This document shows, in pieces, positions 16,772 to 26,914 of a DNA stretch of 64,000 bases. The notes below the pieces were generated by a model. The model was not told where the DNA came from and made no database searches. It saw only the letters and a program-made list of their open reading frames with translations. Position 1 is the first letter of the stretch. Each line of letters begins with the position of its first letter. The position numbers were made by a program, and so were the translations under genes. Source of the stretch: Klebsiella grimontii. Its GTDB lineage: Bacteria; Pseudomonadota; Gammaproteobacteria; Enterobacterales; Enterobacteriaceae. The DNA lies in contig NZ_FZTC01000019.1 in assembly GCF_900200035.1 (NCBI RefSeq), positions 744,001-808,000 on the forward strand, written 5' to 3'.

Positions 16772-18625
16772 CTAGGTGTACTGCATTGCTGACAAGCGTA
16801 CAGCTGCATTTACAGCACCATAAAGTGCGTAACCGTTGCGCCGCTCGGTCAATTCAAAGAAAAAGCGTCCGGCAGAAAATGGGCGGGTATAAAGATGCAG
16901 GAACTCCCCGCCGTCTCCATCGCGGTCATAAAGAATCTGATGATTCTTCAAAAGGTTAACCTGAGCGTCTTCGCCAAAACGGGCCAGCAGATCGTCATAA
17001 TAGTTCGCCGGGATGGGCAGCGCCTCGACCGCAATCTGCGGCAGGCTGGCGAGCGTGGCGGGTAAATCGCGGCAGGCAAACGCCGCGTGCTGTAAACCGG
17101 CGCCCTGATAACAGGCGACCGAACGGGCAATTTGCGTGGCGCGGCTTTGCGAAATATTGAGCGCGAGGCGAATGTCGCCCTGCGGACTGCGTACCGCCAG
17201 GCTGCGCACCAGCCCGTACGGATCGGGTAGCGTTTGTTCATGCTCGAGGATAAAGCCGAAAACGCTGCGGAAAAAAATGATCCAGTTATCGCGGCTGTCC
17301 GCTTCCATGCCGAGAGCCAGATGATCGATACCCTGATAATCGTCGCGCGGCGTGAGGTTCGCGCGCAGATGAAAATCGCGAGTATAGATGTCATCCCCCA
17401 CCTCAATCAGATAAATAAGGCTGCCGTCCGGCGCGCAAACCGCCGGGATCGGGCTTTCATTCGGCCCGGCATCGCCCTGCCAGGTGGCGTAGCCGTATGC
17501 GCGGGCGCGTTCCACGATCGCCGCGCTCTGGCTGACGCGCAGCGCCATGGCGCAGAGGGAAACCCCGTGACGCTGGTGAAAATGGTCGGCCCAGCTGTGC
17601 GGCTGGGCGTTGACTACCACCCGCGCCCCGCCGTTGCGCCAGAGGGAGACCCGTTTTGAGCGATGGCTCCCCTCCTCGGCAAAGCCGAGCTGCGCCAGCG
17701 TTTGTCCGAGCTCGCCCGCCTGCGCCGGCGCGGCGGCAAACTCGATAAACTCCAGCCCGGCGTAGAGGGGCAGTTCAACGGGAGCAAAAAGCGGCGCCCG
17801 GCTTTCCGGTAGCCGCTGACGGACCTGCTCTTCCAACCACAGCAGCGAGCGATAGCCATCTTTCGCCGTCGCGCCGTTGGGCGACGCCCGGAAGCTGTCG
17901 TTGAAAATTTCCAGCGACCAGGGACCGCGATAGCCGCAGCGGGTAAGATCGCAGGCAAAATCCACCAGCGGCAGCTGCCCCTGAGCGGGAAAGCAGCGGA
18001 AGTGCCGGCTCCACTCCAGAATATCCATTTTCATCAGCGGCGCATCGGCCATCTGCACAAAGGTGATTTTCTCCGGCGGTACTTCCCCTAGCCGCTGCAG
18101 CGTGTCGCCGCGCGCCAGCACGTGGAAGCTATCGAGCACAATGCCCAGCGCCGGACTGTTGACGCTTTTGACCCGTGACCAGGCCTGATGCCAACGGTTG
18201 ACGTGGGTGCCCCAGGCCAGCGCCTCGTAGCCGATGCGGATTTGTTCCTGCTCCGCCAGTTCAGCCAGGGCGCGCAAATCCGCGATCTGCAGCTCGACGT
18301 CGGCGGAACAGTCCGGCTGAACGTTGCTGCACAGCAGTATAGTGTCGCAGCCCAGCTCATGCATAAGCGCAAATTTGCGCCTGGCGCGTTCCATATTGGC
18401 GGCGAACTGGCTGCGGCTGGCGCCTTCAAAATCACGAAACGGTTGAAAAAGCGTGATTTTTAGCCCTAAATCTGCCGCCAGGTGGCGGATATCAGCCGGG
18501 GTACCGGTATAATAGAGCAGATCGTTTTCGAAGATTTCGACGCCCTGATAGCCTGCCGCCGCGATGGCATGGAGCTTTTCGGGTAAGGTACCGGAGATCG
18601 AGACGGTGGCGATGGAGCGCAACAT
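16772..18625 (-). CDS. quiC: 3-dehydroshikimate dehydratase fused to an HPPD-like domain (QuiC type)
   Basis: A two-part protein of 617 residues. The N-terminal xylose-isomerase-like TIM barrel (about 1-280) has the metal ligands expected for the Pseudomonas QuiC1 dehydratase: Glu134, Asp165, Gln191 and Glu239, plus His168. The C-terminal part (about 290-610) is a vicinal-oxygen-chelate region like hydroxyphenylpyruvate dioxygenase, with His in GIDHLALGME and LQHAAFACRD and a Glu in GGEFLHLYTRPF. The enzyme turns 3-dehydroshikimate into protocatechuate. The role of the second domain is unclear in the family. It is first in the run before the transporter and dehydrogenase, and divergent from the TetR gene. 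Confidence 0.85.
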   Translation of the reverse strand: MLRSIATVSISGTLPEKLHAIAAAGYQGVEIFENDLLYYTGTPADIRHLAADLGLKITLFQPFRDFEGASRSQFAANMERARRKFALMHELGCDTILLCSNVQPDCSADVELQIADLRALAELAEQEQIRIGYEALAWGTHVNRWHQAWSRVKSVNSPALGIVLDSFHVLARGDTLQRLGEVPPEKITFVQMADAPLMKMDILEWSRHFRCFPAQGQLPLVDFACDLTRCGYRGPWSLEIFNDSFRASPNGATAKDGYRSLLWLEEQVRQRLPESRAPLFAPVELPLYAGLEFIEFAAAPAQAGELGQTLAQLGFAEEGSHRSKRVSLWRNGGARVVVNAQPHSWADHFHQRHGVSLCAMALRVSQSAAIVERARAYGYATWQGDAGPNESPIPAVCAPDGSLIYLIEVGDDIYTRDFHLRANLTPRDDYQGIDHLALGMEADSRDNWIIFFRSVFGFILEHEQTLPDPYGLVRSLAVRSPQGDIRLALNISQSRATQIARSVACYQGAGLQHAAFACRDLPATLASLPQIAVEALPIPANYYDDLLARFGEDAQVNLLKNHQILYDRDGDGGEFLHLYTRPFSAGRFFFELTERRNGYALYGAVNAAVRLSAMQYT

Positions 18626-18751
18626 AGTGTCCTCGGGTCATTGGCTGAGGTAATGACCTGAATATGTATCATTTGGTTCAATCGCGCCATGGTTGGTTGC
18701 TAAATTGTGATCAATATGTGTATTTTTTGCATCTCAAGAAAAGGAGCCGTT

Positions 18752-19390
18752 ATGTCCGTCGTTGCTCATGATGAAGCGCAGTCTCTGAAAGAGCGGATCT
18801 TCGCCGCCGCCATTACCGTTTTCGCCGAGCATGGACTGTCGGGGGCGCGGATGGAGCAAATCGCCACCGAAGCGCAGACCACCAAACGCATGGTGGTCTA
18901 TTACTTCAAGACCAAAGAGCAGCTTTATCAGGCCGTGCTGCAGCACGTCTACGCAAGGATCCGCGAAACCGAGCAGCAGCTTGGGCTGGAAAACGTGCCG
19001 CCGGTCGAGGCGCTGGTGCAGCTGGTGAAGTGGAGCGTGCGCTATCACGCCACCCACGCCGACTATATGCGGGTCATCTGTATGGAAAACATGCAGCGCG
19101 GGAAGTGGCTGAAAAGCTCGGGCCAGCTGAAACCGCTAAACCGCACCGCCCTGTCGATTCTGGAAGATATTCTTCAGCGCGGTCAGCGGCAAGGCGTGTT
19201 TCAGGCGGGGCTGGAAGCGCGCGATGTGCATCGATTGATCAGCAGCTTTAGCTTCTATCAGGTGTCGAACTTTTATACCTTTAGCAGCCTGTACCTGGAC
19301 GATCCGATGCCGGCGATCGATGATGAGGCCATGGTCGCCCACCACTGCGATATAGCGGTAAAAGCGGTGATCCGCTTCGTGATTTCCTGA
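18752..19390 (+). CDS. TetR-family transcriptional regulator, probably of the quiC operon
   Basis: A 212-residue TetR-type repressor. The helix-turn-helix AEHGLSGARMEQIATEAQTT followed by KRMVVYYFKTKEQLY is at about residues 23-57. The rest is the variable ligand domain, of the length usual for aromatic-catabolism TetR proteins. The ATG at 18752 is supported by AAGGAG 6 bases before it. An upstream in-frame ATG lacks a ribosome site. It diverges from quiC with a 126-bp gap, the usual place for control of both genes. An ATTG-N4-CAAT inverted repeat lies in that gap but is too short to call an operator. Confidence 0.82.
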   Translation: MSVVAHDEAQSLKERIFAAAITVFAEHGLSGARMEQIATEAQTTKRMVVYYFKTKEQLYQAVLQHVYARIRETEQQLGLENVPPVEALVQLVKWSVRYHATHADYMRVICMENMQRGKWLKSSGQLKPLNRTALSILEDILQRGQRQGVFQAGLEARDVHRLISSFSFYQVSNFYTFSSLYLDDPMPAIDDEAMVAHHCDIAVKAVIRFVIS

Positions 19391-19416
19391 AGCGCGCGGG
19401 TAGTGCCCTGAGGCGG

Positions 19417-19629
19417 CTAGCTTCCGGAAAGCGCGTGGACCACCTTCTCCATCGCTTCCTGCGTCAGGGCGGAACGTTTGACCTTTGGGTTCGCGAGGGC
19501 GGTACGCACCACGCCGGCGATAACGATATGCTTCGGCTCCTGGCCCAGGTCGCGCATCTCCAGCACGACTTTACCGACCACCCGGCACATTTCCTGATAC
19601 AACGCCTCATCTTTGGCTGTGTTTCCCAT
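19417..19629 (-). CDS. fumD: Fumarase D
   Basis: A 70-residue protein nearly identical to E. coli FumD (YdhZ) as recalled, with the segment GKVVLEMRDLGQEPKHIVIA intact. E. coli FumD is a very small protein reported to have fumarase activity in vitro. The gene lies next to pykF on the opposite strand, the same place as in E. coli, which fixes the beginning of the conserved synteny block. Confidence 0.9.
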   Translation of the reverse strand: MGNTAKDEALYQEMCRVVGKVVLEMRDLGQEPKHIVIAGVVRTALANPKVKRSALTQEAMEKVVHALSGS

Positions 19630-19892
19630 CGTATTCCGCTCTCAAATTTTCATTATCAATCAAATCATTATTGATATATTTCCCGCTTAAAGCAAACCAG
19701 CGCGCCGTTTTCGCCTCAGAGACCGCTTTTCCCGGCCAAACTTGTGAATAAACCCGCGTTTCCACCCTCTTTATCTTGTCAGGTGATGAAAAAATGTGTT
19801 GCGCATAAGCATAGGATTAGTTTGCATTTTGTTAAGTATGTAACTATAGAAATGAAACATGGTTTTCATTTTCTTTTTTGGATTGGGCAACG

Positions 19893-19927
19893 TATAATGC
19901 CCAACAAATTCTTATTGAATGGTTTCA
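19893..19927 (+). promoter_or_regulatory. pykF promoter -10 and Cra (FruR) operator
   Basis: TATAAT at 19893-19898 is a perfect -10 box. TGAATGGTTTCA at 19916-19927 is close to the Cra consensus and would lie about 10-20 bases after the start of transcription. That is where Cra represses the glycolytic gene pykF in E. coli. The remaining leader (19928-20138) and the region 19630-19890 hold no credible gene. Confidence 0.65.
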
Positions 19928-20138
19928 GCGCATTGGATTGCATGACTAAACGCATAACACGTTGCCTCTTTTCATGGGCTGAACCGCCAGCACACATTCT
20001 TCTGCACGCTCTTTTGTTGTCACCTATCCTTAGAGCGTGGCATAGCAACTTTCGTAATACAGGTTTAACTCTGCGGCAGTGCGCCCACGGAGTCAGATTC
20101 CCCATCCCTATCCTTCACAACTTAAAGATTAAACTGTC

Positions 20139-21551
20139 ATGAAAAAGACCAAAATTGTTTGCACCATCGGTCCGAAAACCGAATCCGAAGAGATGTTGAC
20201 CAAAATGCTGGACGCGGGCATGAACGTTATGCGTCTGAACTTCTCTCACGGTGACTATGCGGAACACGGTCAGCGCATCCAGAATCTGCGCAATGTGATG
20301 AGTAAAACCGGTAAGAAAGCGGCAATCCTGCTGGACACCAAAGGTCCGGAAATCCGTACCATTAAGCTGGAAGGCGGCAACGACGTCTCCCTGAAAGCAG
20401 GCCAGACCTTCACCTTCACCACCGATAAATCCGTTGTCGGTAATAACGAAATCGTTGCGGTGACCTATGAAGGCTTCACCAGCGACCTGAGCGTTGGCAA
20501 CACGGTACTGGTTGACGATGGTCTGATCGGTATGGAAGTGACCGCTATCGAAGGCAACAAAGTTGTTTGTAAAGTGCTGAACAACGGCGACCTCGGCGAG
20601 AACAAAGGCGTTAACCTGCCGGGCGTATCTATCGCGCTGCCGGCGCTGGCTGAAAAAGACAAACAGGACCTGATCTTCGGTTGCGAACAGGGCGTTGACT
20701 TTGTTGCGGCATCCTTTATCCGTAAGCGTTCTGACGTTGTTGAAATCCGTGAGCACCTGAAAGCCCACGGCGGCGAGAAGATCCAGATCATCTCCAAAAT
20801 CGAAAACCAGGAAGGCCTGAACAACTTCGACGAAATCCTCGAAGCCTCTGACGGCATCATGGTAGCCCGTGGCGACCTGGGCGTTGAAATCCCGGTTGAA
20901 GAAGTTATCTTCGCGCAGAAGATGATGATCGAGAAATGTATCCGCGCGCGTAAAGTCGTTATCACCGCGACCCAGATGCTGGATTCCATGATCAAAAACC
21001 CGCGTCCGACCCGTGCGGAAGCAGGCGACGTGGCCAACGCCATCCTCGACGGCACCGACGCAGTTATGCTGTCCGGCGAATCCGCGAAAGGTAAATACCC
21101 GCTGGAAGCGGTCACCATCATGGCGACCATCTGCGAACGTACCGACCGCGTCATGACCAGCCGTCTTGAGTACAACAACGACAACCGTAAGCTGCGCATC
21201 ACCGAAGCGGTGTGCCGCGGTGCGGTAGAAACGGCTGAAAAACTGGAAGCGCCGCTGATCGTTGTGGCAACCCAGGGCGGTAAATCCGCGCGCGCCGTAC
21301 GTAAATACTTCCCGGATGCCACTATCCTGGCGCTGACCACCAACGAAACCACCGCGCGTCAGCTGGTGCTGAGCAAAGGCGTTGTGGCACAGCTGGTTGA
21401 AGATATCTCCTCTACCGATGCGTTCTACATCCAGGGTAAAGAACTGGCGCTGCAGAGCGGTCTGGCGCGTAAAGGCGACGTGGTTGTTATGGTTTCCGGC
21501 GCGTTAGTCCCGAGCGGAACCACCAATACCGCTTCCGTGCACGTGCTGTAA
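20139..21551 (+). CDS. pykF: Pyruvate kinase I
   Basis: A 470-residue fructose-1,6-bisphosphate-activated pyruvate kinase, the same length as E. coli PykF. It moves phosphate from phosphoenolpyruvate to ADP in glycolysis. The N-terminal [14 protein letters not shown], the metal and substrate loop [17 protein letters not shown] and the signature with [12 protein letters not shown] are all present. Synonymous codon use is strongly biased toward the set of highly expressed genes. A Cra site and -10 box lie upstream and a strong terminator follows. Confidence 0.97.
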   Translation: MKKTKIVCTIGPKTESEEMLTKMLDAGMNVMRLNFSHGDYAEHGQRIQNLRNVMSKTGKKAAILLDTKGPEIRTIKLEGGNDVSLKAGQTFTFTTDKSVVGNNEIVAVTYEGFTSDLSVGNTVLVDDGLIGMEVTAIEGNKVVCKVLNNGDLGENKGVNLPGVSIALPALAEKDKQDLIFGCEQGVDFVAASFIRKRSDVVEIREHLKAHGGEKIQIISKIENQEGLNNFDEILEASDGIMVARGDLGVEIPVEEVIFAQKMMIEKCIRARKVVITATQMLDSMIKNPRPTRAEAGDVANAILDGTDAVMLSGESAKGKYPLEAVTIMATICERTDRVMTSRLEYNNDNRKLRITEAVCRGAVETAEKLEAPLIVVATQGGKSARAVRKYFPDATILALTTNETTARQLVLSKGVVAQLVEDISSTDAFYIQGKELALQSGLARKGDVVVMVSGALVPSGTTNTASVHVL

Positions 21552-21580
21552 TAATTTACAGGTTAATTAGTATTTCCTTT

Positions 21581-21608
21581 AAAAGCGCCTCTCGGGGCGC
21601 TTTTTTTT
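21581..21608 (+). terminator. Rho-independent terminator of pykF
   Basis: AAAAGCGCC and GGGGCGCTTTT pair around a short TCTC loop and run into a stretch of eight Ts. It is placed 30 bp after the pykF stop. Confidence 0.92.
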
Positions 21609-21788
21609 ATTCCGGCACTAGCCGCTATTAATAAAAATGCAAATCGGAATTTACTATTTAACGCGAGATTATCTAAGATGAATCCGATGGAAGCGCGCTG
21701 TTTTCACTCGCCTTTTTAAAGTTACGTGATGATTTCGATGCTTCTTTGAGCGAACGATCAAAAATAAGCGTATTCAGGTAAAAAAATA

Positions 21789-21818
21789 TTCTCATCACAA
21801 AAAAGTTTGTGTAATACT
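21789..21818 (+). promoter_or_regulatory. lpp promoter
   Basis: TTCTCA (21789-21794) and AATACT (21813-21818), 18 bp apart, match the strong E. coli lpp promoter. The following leader with GGAGATTAACTCAATCTAGA is also the known lpp 5' region. The upstream AT-rich stretch likely aids RNA polymerase. The gap 21609-21788 shows nothing else. Confidence 0.8.
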
Positions 21819-21850
21819 TGTAACGCTACATGGAGATTAACTCAATCTAG

Positions 21851-22099
<249 letters not shown>

Positions 22100-22118
22100 T
22101 AGTATCTGTGTAATAAAA

Positions 22119-22146
22119 ATGGCGCACATTGTGCGCCATTTTTTTT
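22119..22146. terminator. lpp terminator, bidirectional with ldtE
   Basis: ATGGCGCAC and GTGCGCCAT pair around ATT and are flanked by AAAAA on the left and TTTTTTTT on the right. It can therefore end lpp transcripts on the plus strand and ldtE transcripts on the minus strand. Confidence 0.92.
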
Positions 22147-22163
22147 GTCTTCCGCATCCCCGC

Positions 22164-23147
22164 CTACTGCACGCTTTTCGCTTCATCCAGCGGCGTATTC
22201 TGTACCGACAGGCCCGACGCGGCGCTTTCACCCGCGGAGATCGCCACCGGATAGCCTGCTCGTCTGGTCAGCGCGCGTTTAAGCTGCGCCTCATCAACCG
22301 CTTTATCCCCCGCAAACTGATGAAACTCCGCCGGAAGCGTATAGGCCATGGTCTGCGCGTTGCTGCTCTCATCCGGCGTCAGCGGGCGATGAACTTCAAC
22401 ATAGCGCTTACCGTCCGGCTCCACGGCGAATTTGACCGGCTGGTTGATTATCCGCACCGGGGTGCCGCTTTTCACCTGATTGAATAACGCCTGGATGTCC
22501 GCCGCGTTCATGCGCATGCAGCCGGAGCTTACGCGCAGACCGACGCTGTCCGGCGCGCTGGTGCCATGAATAAGATATTCACCGTTGCCGTACGCCAGAC
22601 GCAGCGCATAGCGACCTAGCGGGTTATTCGGCCCTGCGGGCACCACCGGCGGCAGTTTAATCCCCTTCTCCAGCGAGCGGGCGCGGATGCCCGCCGTCGG
22701 CGTCCAGGTGGGGTTCGGGATTTTCTGCCCGATACGGGTGGTCATCTCCGGCGTCTCCAGCCCCTGCTGACCAATCCCCAGGGGATAAACCTGCACCTGA
22801 TTCATTCCCGGCGGGAAGTAGTAGAGGCGCAGTTCCGCCAGGTTGACGACGATGCCCTCACGCGGCACGTCCGGTAGCAGCATCTGCGAGGGTATCAGCA
22901 CCTGTGTACCCGGTTTAGGCTGCACCGGCGCAATGGTATCGTTCGCTTCGAGGATCAGCATCGCCGCCGTATCAAAACGACGGGCAATCGCCTGCAGGTT
23001 GCGGTCGCCCTCCTGTACCGTCCAGAACTGGTTCTCACCAATCAGACGACTATTGGCAGGAGGAAGGGGGTAATCAACGGCCCAGGCTGCGTGTGACGCG
23101 CTGAGGGCGCTCAGAAGAGCCAGGGTGATAAGAGAAGCGCGTTTCAT
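22164..23147 (-). CDS. ldtE: L,D-transpeptidase LdtE
   Basis: A periplasmic enzyme of 327 residues that makes 3-3 cross-links in peptidoglycan. It has a signal peptide (about 1-23, cleavage after AWA), a LysM-like domain (about 41-85) and a YkuD catalytic domain with His194 in LIHGTSAPD and Cys210 in [10 protein letters not shown]. Its place between lpp and sufE and its length (334 in E. coli) identify it as LdtE (YnhG). Paralogues ErfK, YcfS and YbiS attach Lpp to the wall, so the neighbourhood is suggestive. Confidence 0.92.
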   Translation of the reverse strand: MKRASLITLALLSALSASHAAWAVDYPLPPANSRLIGENQFWTVQEGDRNLQAIARRFDTAAMLILEANDTIAPVQPKPGTQVLIPSQMLLPDVPREGIVVNLAELRLYYFPPGMNQVQVYPLGIGQQGLETPEMTTRIGQKIPNPTWTPTAGIRARSLEKGIKLPPVVPAGPNNPLGRYALRLAYGNGEYLIHGTSAPDSVGLRVSSGCMRMNAADIQALFNQVKSGTPVRIINQPVKFAVEPDGKRYVEVHRPLTPDESSNAQTMAYTLPAEFHQFAGDKAVDEAQLKRALTRRAGYPVAISAGESAASGLSVQNTPLDEAKSVQ

Positions 23148-23183
23148 ACTGAGATTCCTTCTTTCGCTGATAAAACGCCAGGC

Positions 23184-23227
23184 CTGTTATGCACGACGGG
23201 AGGCTAGCCTCCCGTCGTGCATAACAG
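23184..23227. terminator. 44-bp perfect palindrome between sufE and ldtE
   Basis: Arms of 22 bp (CTGTTATGCACGACGGG... and its exact complement ending CATAACAG) meet with no spacer at GGCT|AGCC. As RNA it would form a very stable hairpin just after the suf operon. The minus-strand continuation has only TTTT after a few bases, so termination is likely but not classical. It may also protect the suf mRNA 3' end. Confidence 0.65.
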
Positions 23228-23248
23228 AATGAAATCTACTGTTTTATT

Positions 23249-23665
23249 CTAGCTAAGATTTGCAGCTTTCGCGCGAATTGCGCGGATCATGGCTTCCAGT
23301 CCTTGCGAGCGCGAGGGGGTAAGATGCTGCGTCAAGGCCATTTTTTCAAACCACGGGCGCACGTCAAAAGCGGTCATATCCTTAGCCGTCATCTGGTCAT
23401 AAAGGATAAATACCACCGCGATAAGTCCTTTCACGATGGCCGCGTCGCTGTCGCCGCGAAGCGCAATAGCCCCACCCGGCTCCTGCGCCATCACGATCCA
23501 CACCTGACTCTGGCAGCCCTGAATGATGTTCTGCGCGCTGTGTTCCTCCGGGCTCAGCGGCGCCAGGCGCTGTCCCAGTTCAATAATATAGAGATATTTC
23601 TCTTCCCAGTTCGCGCAACGGCTAAAGTTGCGCAGCAGTTTGTCTCTGTCCGGTAACGCCGCCAT
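23249..23665 (-). CDS. sufE: Cysteine desulfuration protein SufE
   Basis: A 138-residue sulfur carrier. Cys51 in [10 protein letters not shown] accepts persulfide sulfur from SufS, activates it, and passes it to SufB of the SufBCD scaffold. The ATG at 23665 is preceded by AAGGAAG and gives exactly the E. coli length. The longer frame from 23767 would overlap sufS heavily. It is the last gene of the operon, 11 bp after sufS. Confidence 0.96.
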   Translation of the reverse strand: MAALPDRDKLLRNFSRCANWEEKYLYIIELGQRLAPLSPEEHSAQNIIQGCQSQVWIVMAQEPGGAIALRGDSDAAIVKGLIAVVFILYDQMTAKDMTAFDVRPWFEKMALTQHLTPSRSQGLEAMIRAIRAKAANLS

Positions 23666-23676
23666 AGTCACTTCCT

Positions 23677-24906
23677 TTAGCTTAATAATTTGTGGATCCG
23701 CTGCAGGCCCGCTACCAGCCGGTCCACCTCTTCCGTGATATTGTACATCGCCAGCGATGCCCGGCACATGGCAGGGACGCCGTAGAACGCCATGAGCGGC
23801 ATGGCGCAGTGGTGCCCGGTCCGCACCGCGATGCCGTAGTTATCCAGGAAGCTGCCGACATCGTAGGCATGATGTTTGCCGAGATTAAAGGCAATCACTC
23901 CCAGGCGATTTGGCGGGCCGTACAGGGTTAAATCCGCCACGCTCTCCAGCGCCTGCAGCGCCTGCAGCGCGTAGCGCATCAGAGTTTGTTCATATTCCGC
24001 GATTTGCGTCAGCCCCAGCGCGCTGACGTAATCCAGCGCCGCGCCCAGTCCAATGATGCCGCCGGTATTCGGCGTTCCCGCCTCGAAGCGCCACGGCGCT
24101 TTTGCCCAGGTGGTGCCTTCCGTCAGGCTGACGGTGGCGATCATCGATCCGCCCCCTTCCCACGGCGGCATCGCCTGCAAAATGTCCTGTTTGACGTAGA
24201 GTACGCCGATCCCGGTGGGGCCATACAGCTTGTGCGCGGAGAAGGCGTAAAAATCGCAGTCCAGCGCCTGAACATCAACCGGATGGTGCATGACCGCCTG
24301 CGCGCCGTCCACCAGCACCTTCGCGCCATGCTGATGGGCTAAAGCGGCCAGGGCGGCGATCGGGTTTTCGGTTCCCAGCACGTTAGACACCTGGGTGATG
24401 GCCAGCAGGCGGGTGCGATCGTCAAACAGGCCGGGGATCGCATCCAGCTGCAGGGTACCGTCCTGATTCAGCGGGATCACCCTCAGCTGCGCGCCTACTC
24501 TGGCGCACAGCATCTGCCATGGCACAATATTAGCGTGATGTTCCATCGCGCTGACGATGATATTGTCGCCGGCGCCGACGTTGGCGTTCCCCCAGCTGTT
24601 GGCCACGAGGTTAATGCCTTCCGTGGTGCCGCGAACAAACACTACCTCTTCCGCCGAGCTGGCGTTGAGGAACGTCGCCGCCTGCTGGCGCACCTGCTCC
24701 ATTCGCGCCGTGGCTTCCGCGCTGAGCGTATGAATGCCGCGATGCACCGCCGCATAGCCGTGGCGGTAAAATCCCGCCTCGGCGTTAATCACCGCTTCCG
24801 GCTTCTGCGCGCTGGCGGCGCTATCGAGATAGGCTAGCGGCTGGCCGTTCACCTCGCGGTGGAGTAGCGGAAAATCCGCGCGCACGCGTTGCACTGAAAA
24901 TGTCAT
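23677..24906 (-). CDS. sufS: Cysteine desulfurase SufS
   Basis: A 409-residue PLP-dependent group II desulfurase that takes sulfur from L-cysteine. The PLP lysine is Lys226 in [10 protein letters not shown] and the catalytic Cys367 is in [10 protein letters not shown]. It supplies sulfur through SufE to the SufBCD scaffold under iron limitation or oxidative stress. Its ATG overlaps the sufD stop by 4 bp. Confidence 0.97.
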   Translation of the reverse strand: MTFSVQRVRADFPLLHREVNGQPLAYLDSAASAQKPEAVINAEAGFYRHGYAAVHRGIHTLSAEATARMEQVRQQAATFLNASSAEEVVFVRGTTEGINLVANSWGNANVGAGDNIIVSAMEHHANIVPWQMLCARVGAQLRVIPLNQDGTLQLDAIPGLFDDRTRLLAITQVSNVLGTENPIAALAALAHQHGAKVLVDGAQAVMHHPVDVQALDCDFYAFSAHKLYGPTGIGVLYVKQDILQAMPPWEGGGSMIATVSLTEGTTWAKAPWRFEAGTPNTGGIIGLGAALDYVSALGLTQIAEYEQTLMRYALQALQALESVADLTLYGPPNRLGVIAFNLGKHHAYDVGSFLDNYGIAVRTGHHCAMPLMAFYGVPAMCRASLAMYNITEEVDRLVAGLQRIHKLLS

Positions 24907-26177
24907 AGGTTGCCTCCCGGCAGACGCTGGCCGATACGCGCCAGTATCTGCTGCCTGAGCGCCTCATCATCGATCGCTTCGGTGAGCTCGGCGGCAAAGG
25001 CGTAAAGAATCATCTGCTGCGCCGCCTGCTGCGTAATGCCGCGCGAGCGCAGATAAAACAGCTGTTCATCATCGATGCGCCCAATGGTCGCGCCGTGGCT
25101 GCACTTCACGTCATCAGCGTAAATCTCCAGCTGCGGTTTGGTATCCACTTCCGATAAGCGGCCAAGCAGCAGGTTGTTGTTGGTCATCTGGCCATCGGTT
25201 TTGATCGCATGCGGCGCGACGTTTATCAGGCCGTTAAATACCGCCCGCCCTTTGTCGTTGACGATGGTTTTATGCAGCTGGCGGCTGTTGCAGTATCCGA
25301 CTTTATGATCGAGCCAGGTGCGGCTGTCGCAGACTTCGCCGTTGACCGGCATCGCCAGCGAGTTAATCCGCAGGTTGCTGTTTTCTCCGTTCAGCCGCGT
25401 GCTGGTGTGGTGGCGGAGCACCGCGCTCCCGAGGAGAAAACTGCTGCTGAAGGCGGAGCTGTCGCGCCCGAGCGCCAGGTCGTTGTGGGCAAAGTGGTAG
25501 CTTTGCGCATTCTCAAACGCCAGCTTGATATGCTGCAGGTGGGCGTTATCCGCCACGGTCATCGTCAGCCTTGCGCCGGTAAAGTGGCGCTGGTCGTTGA
25601 GGCTCAGATAGTGTTCGATGATGGTCGCCTGCGCGCCGCTCTCCAGCTCCAGATGATGGCGATAGTGGGCGGTATTCATTTCATCGCTCGCCAGCCCGCG
25701 CGTCAGGTGCATAATCAGCAGCGGTTTTTGCGGGCGCTGGTTGCGCCTGACCCGGATGTGGGTGACGGTGGTTGCCAGGCTTTCGGTCAAATGCAGAAAG
25801 ACTTCGGGCTGAACGGCGTCAGGCAGATGCTGACGCTCGTTATCCACCTGCACTTCATAGCCGCTGGCGGCCAGATCGTCGCTCAGGCTGTCGCTAAACT
25901 GACCGTCGACAAACACCAGGCGCCATGCCTCCACCGTTAGCGCCTGCGCGTCTCGCTGGGCCGCCGTCAGCGCCTGCGGCTGAGCGGCGACAAAGGTCTG
26001 ATTCAGTAACGCGTCCAGCGGCGTATATTTCCAGTTTTCATTTTTACGCGTCGGCAGGCCCAGCCGCAGCAGCTGTTGCAGATGCTGATGCGCCTGCGGG
26101 CTGCGCTGCCCGCTTTGCGACTCAAACAGATGGTGCCACTGCTGCAGCGCGTTACTGCTGTTCGGTAAGCCAGCCAT
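24903..26177 (-). CDS. sufD: Fe-S cluster assembly protein SufD
   Basis: A 424-residue SufB/SufD-family beta-helix protein that forms the SufBC2D scaffold and is needed for iron entry. The C-terminal [22 protein letters not shown] block is conserved, with a His that helps hold the nascent cluster. The ATG at 26177 lies inside the end of sufC (26-bp overlap) and yields [14 protein letters not shown] with the E. coli length. The longer open frame upstream is only the shadow of sufC. Confidence 0.96.
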   Translation of the reverse strand: MAGLPNSSNALQQWHHLFESQSGQRSPQAHQHLQQLLRLGLPTRKNENWKYTPLDALLNQTFVAAQPQALTAAQRDAQALTVEAWRLVFVDGQFSDSLSDDLAASGYEVQVDNERQHLPDAVQPEVFLHLTESLATTVTHIRVRRNQRPQKPLLIMHLTRGLASDEMNTAHYRHHLELESGAQATIIEHYLSLNDQRHFTGARLTMTVADNAHLQHIKLAFENAQSYHFAHNDLALGRDSSAFSSSFLLGSAVLRHHTSTRLNGENSNLRINSLAMPVNGEVCDSRTWLDHKVGYCNSRQLHKTIVNDKGRAVFNGLINVAPHAIKTDGQMTNNNLLLGRLSEVDTKPQLEIYADDVKCSHGATIGRIDDEQLFYLRSRGITQQAAQQMILYAFAAELTEAIDDEALRQQILARIGQRLPGGNL

Positions 26178-26898
26178 AGCCCTGCTCCTCCAGTTGTTTG
26201 ACCAGAGTAAAGTCGCCGGATTTGACGATCCGCCCCTGGTACAGCACGTGGACGTAATCCGGCTTGATATAGTCGAGAATGCGCTGATAGTGGGTGACGA
26301 TAATAAACGCGCGCTTGCCGTCGCGCAGGGCGTTAACGCCGTCAGAGACAATCTTCAGCGCGTCGATATCCAGCCCGGAGTCGGACTCGTCGAGGATGCA
26401 CAGCTCCGGTTCCAGTACCGCCATCTGCAGGATATCGTTGCGCTTTTTCTCGCCGCCGGAGAAGCCGACGTTAACCGAACGGGTCAGCAGATCCTCGGGC
26501 ATTTTCAGCAGCTTAATTTTCTCTTCCATCAGGTCCTGGAAGTCAAAGCGGTCAAGCTGCTCCTGGCCGCGGTAGCGGCGCACGGCGTTGAGCGCGGTTT
26601 GCAGGAAAAACTGATTGCTGACGCCGGGAATTTCCACCGGATACTGGAAGGCCATAAAGATGCCTTCGCCGGCGCGATCCTCCGGGGCGAGCTCCAGCAG
26701 ATCTTTGCCTTTAAACGCCACGCTACCGCCGGTCACTTCATAGTCTTCGCGTCCGGCCAGGGTGGCGGAGAGCGTACTTTTCCCGGAGCCGTTCGGCCCC
26801 ATAATGGCGTGCACTTCGCCGGGGCGAACGTCCAGATTCAGTCCGCGCAGGATCTCTTTGTCTTCGACGGCGACCTGCAAATTTTTAATACTTAACAT
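26152..26898 (-). CDS. sufC: Fe-S cluster assembly ATPase SufC
   Basis: A 248-residue ABC-type ATPase of the cytosolic Suf scaffold. Walker A is GPNGSGKST (about 34-42), the signature is FSGGEKKRND, and Walker B is CILDESDSGLD. ATP binding drives the conformational change that exposes the SufB-SufD interface. AAGGAAATAAG precedes the ATG at 26898. It overlaps sufD and lies 16 bp after sufB. Confidence 0.97.
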   Translation of the reverse strand: MLSIKNLQVAVEDKEILRGLNLDVRPGEVHAIMGPNGSGKSTLSATLAGREDYEVTGGSVAFKGKDLLELAPEDRAGEGIFMAFQYPVEIPGVSNQFFLQTALNAVRRYRGQEQLDRFDFQDLMEEKIKLLKMPEDLLTRSVNVGFSGGEKKRNDILQMAVLEPELCILDESDSGLDIDALKIVSDGVNALRDGKRAFIIVTHYQRILDYIKPDYVHVLYQGRIVKSGDFTLVKQLEEQGYGWLTEQQ

Positions 26899-26914
26899 CT
26901 TATTTCCTTTGTTA

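Noticed and set aside
19744-20142. 132-codon plus-strand frame ending at the start of pykF
   Set aside because: It covers the pykF promoter, Cra site and leader. The translation has no recognisable features and E. coli has a noncoding leader here.
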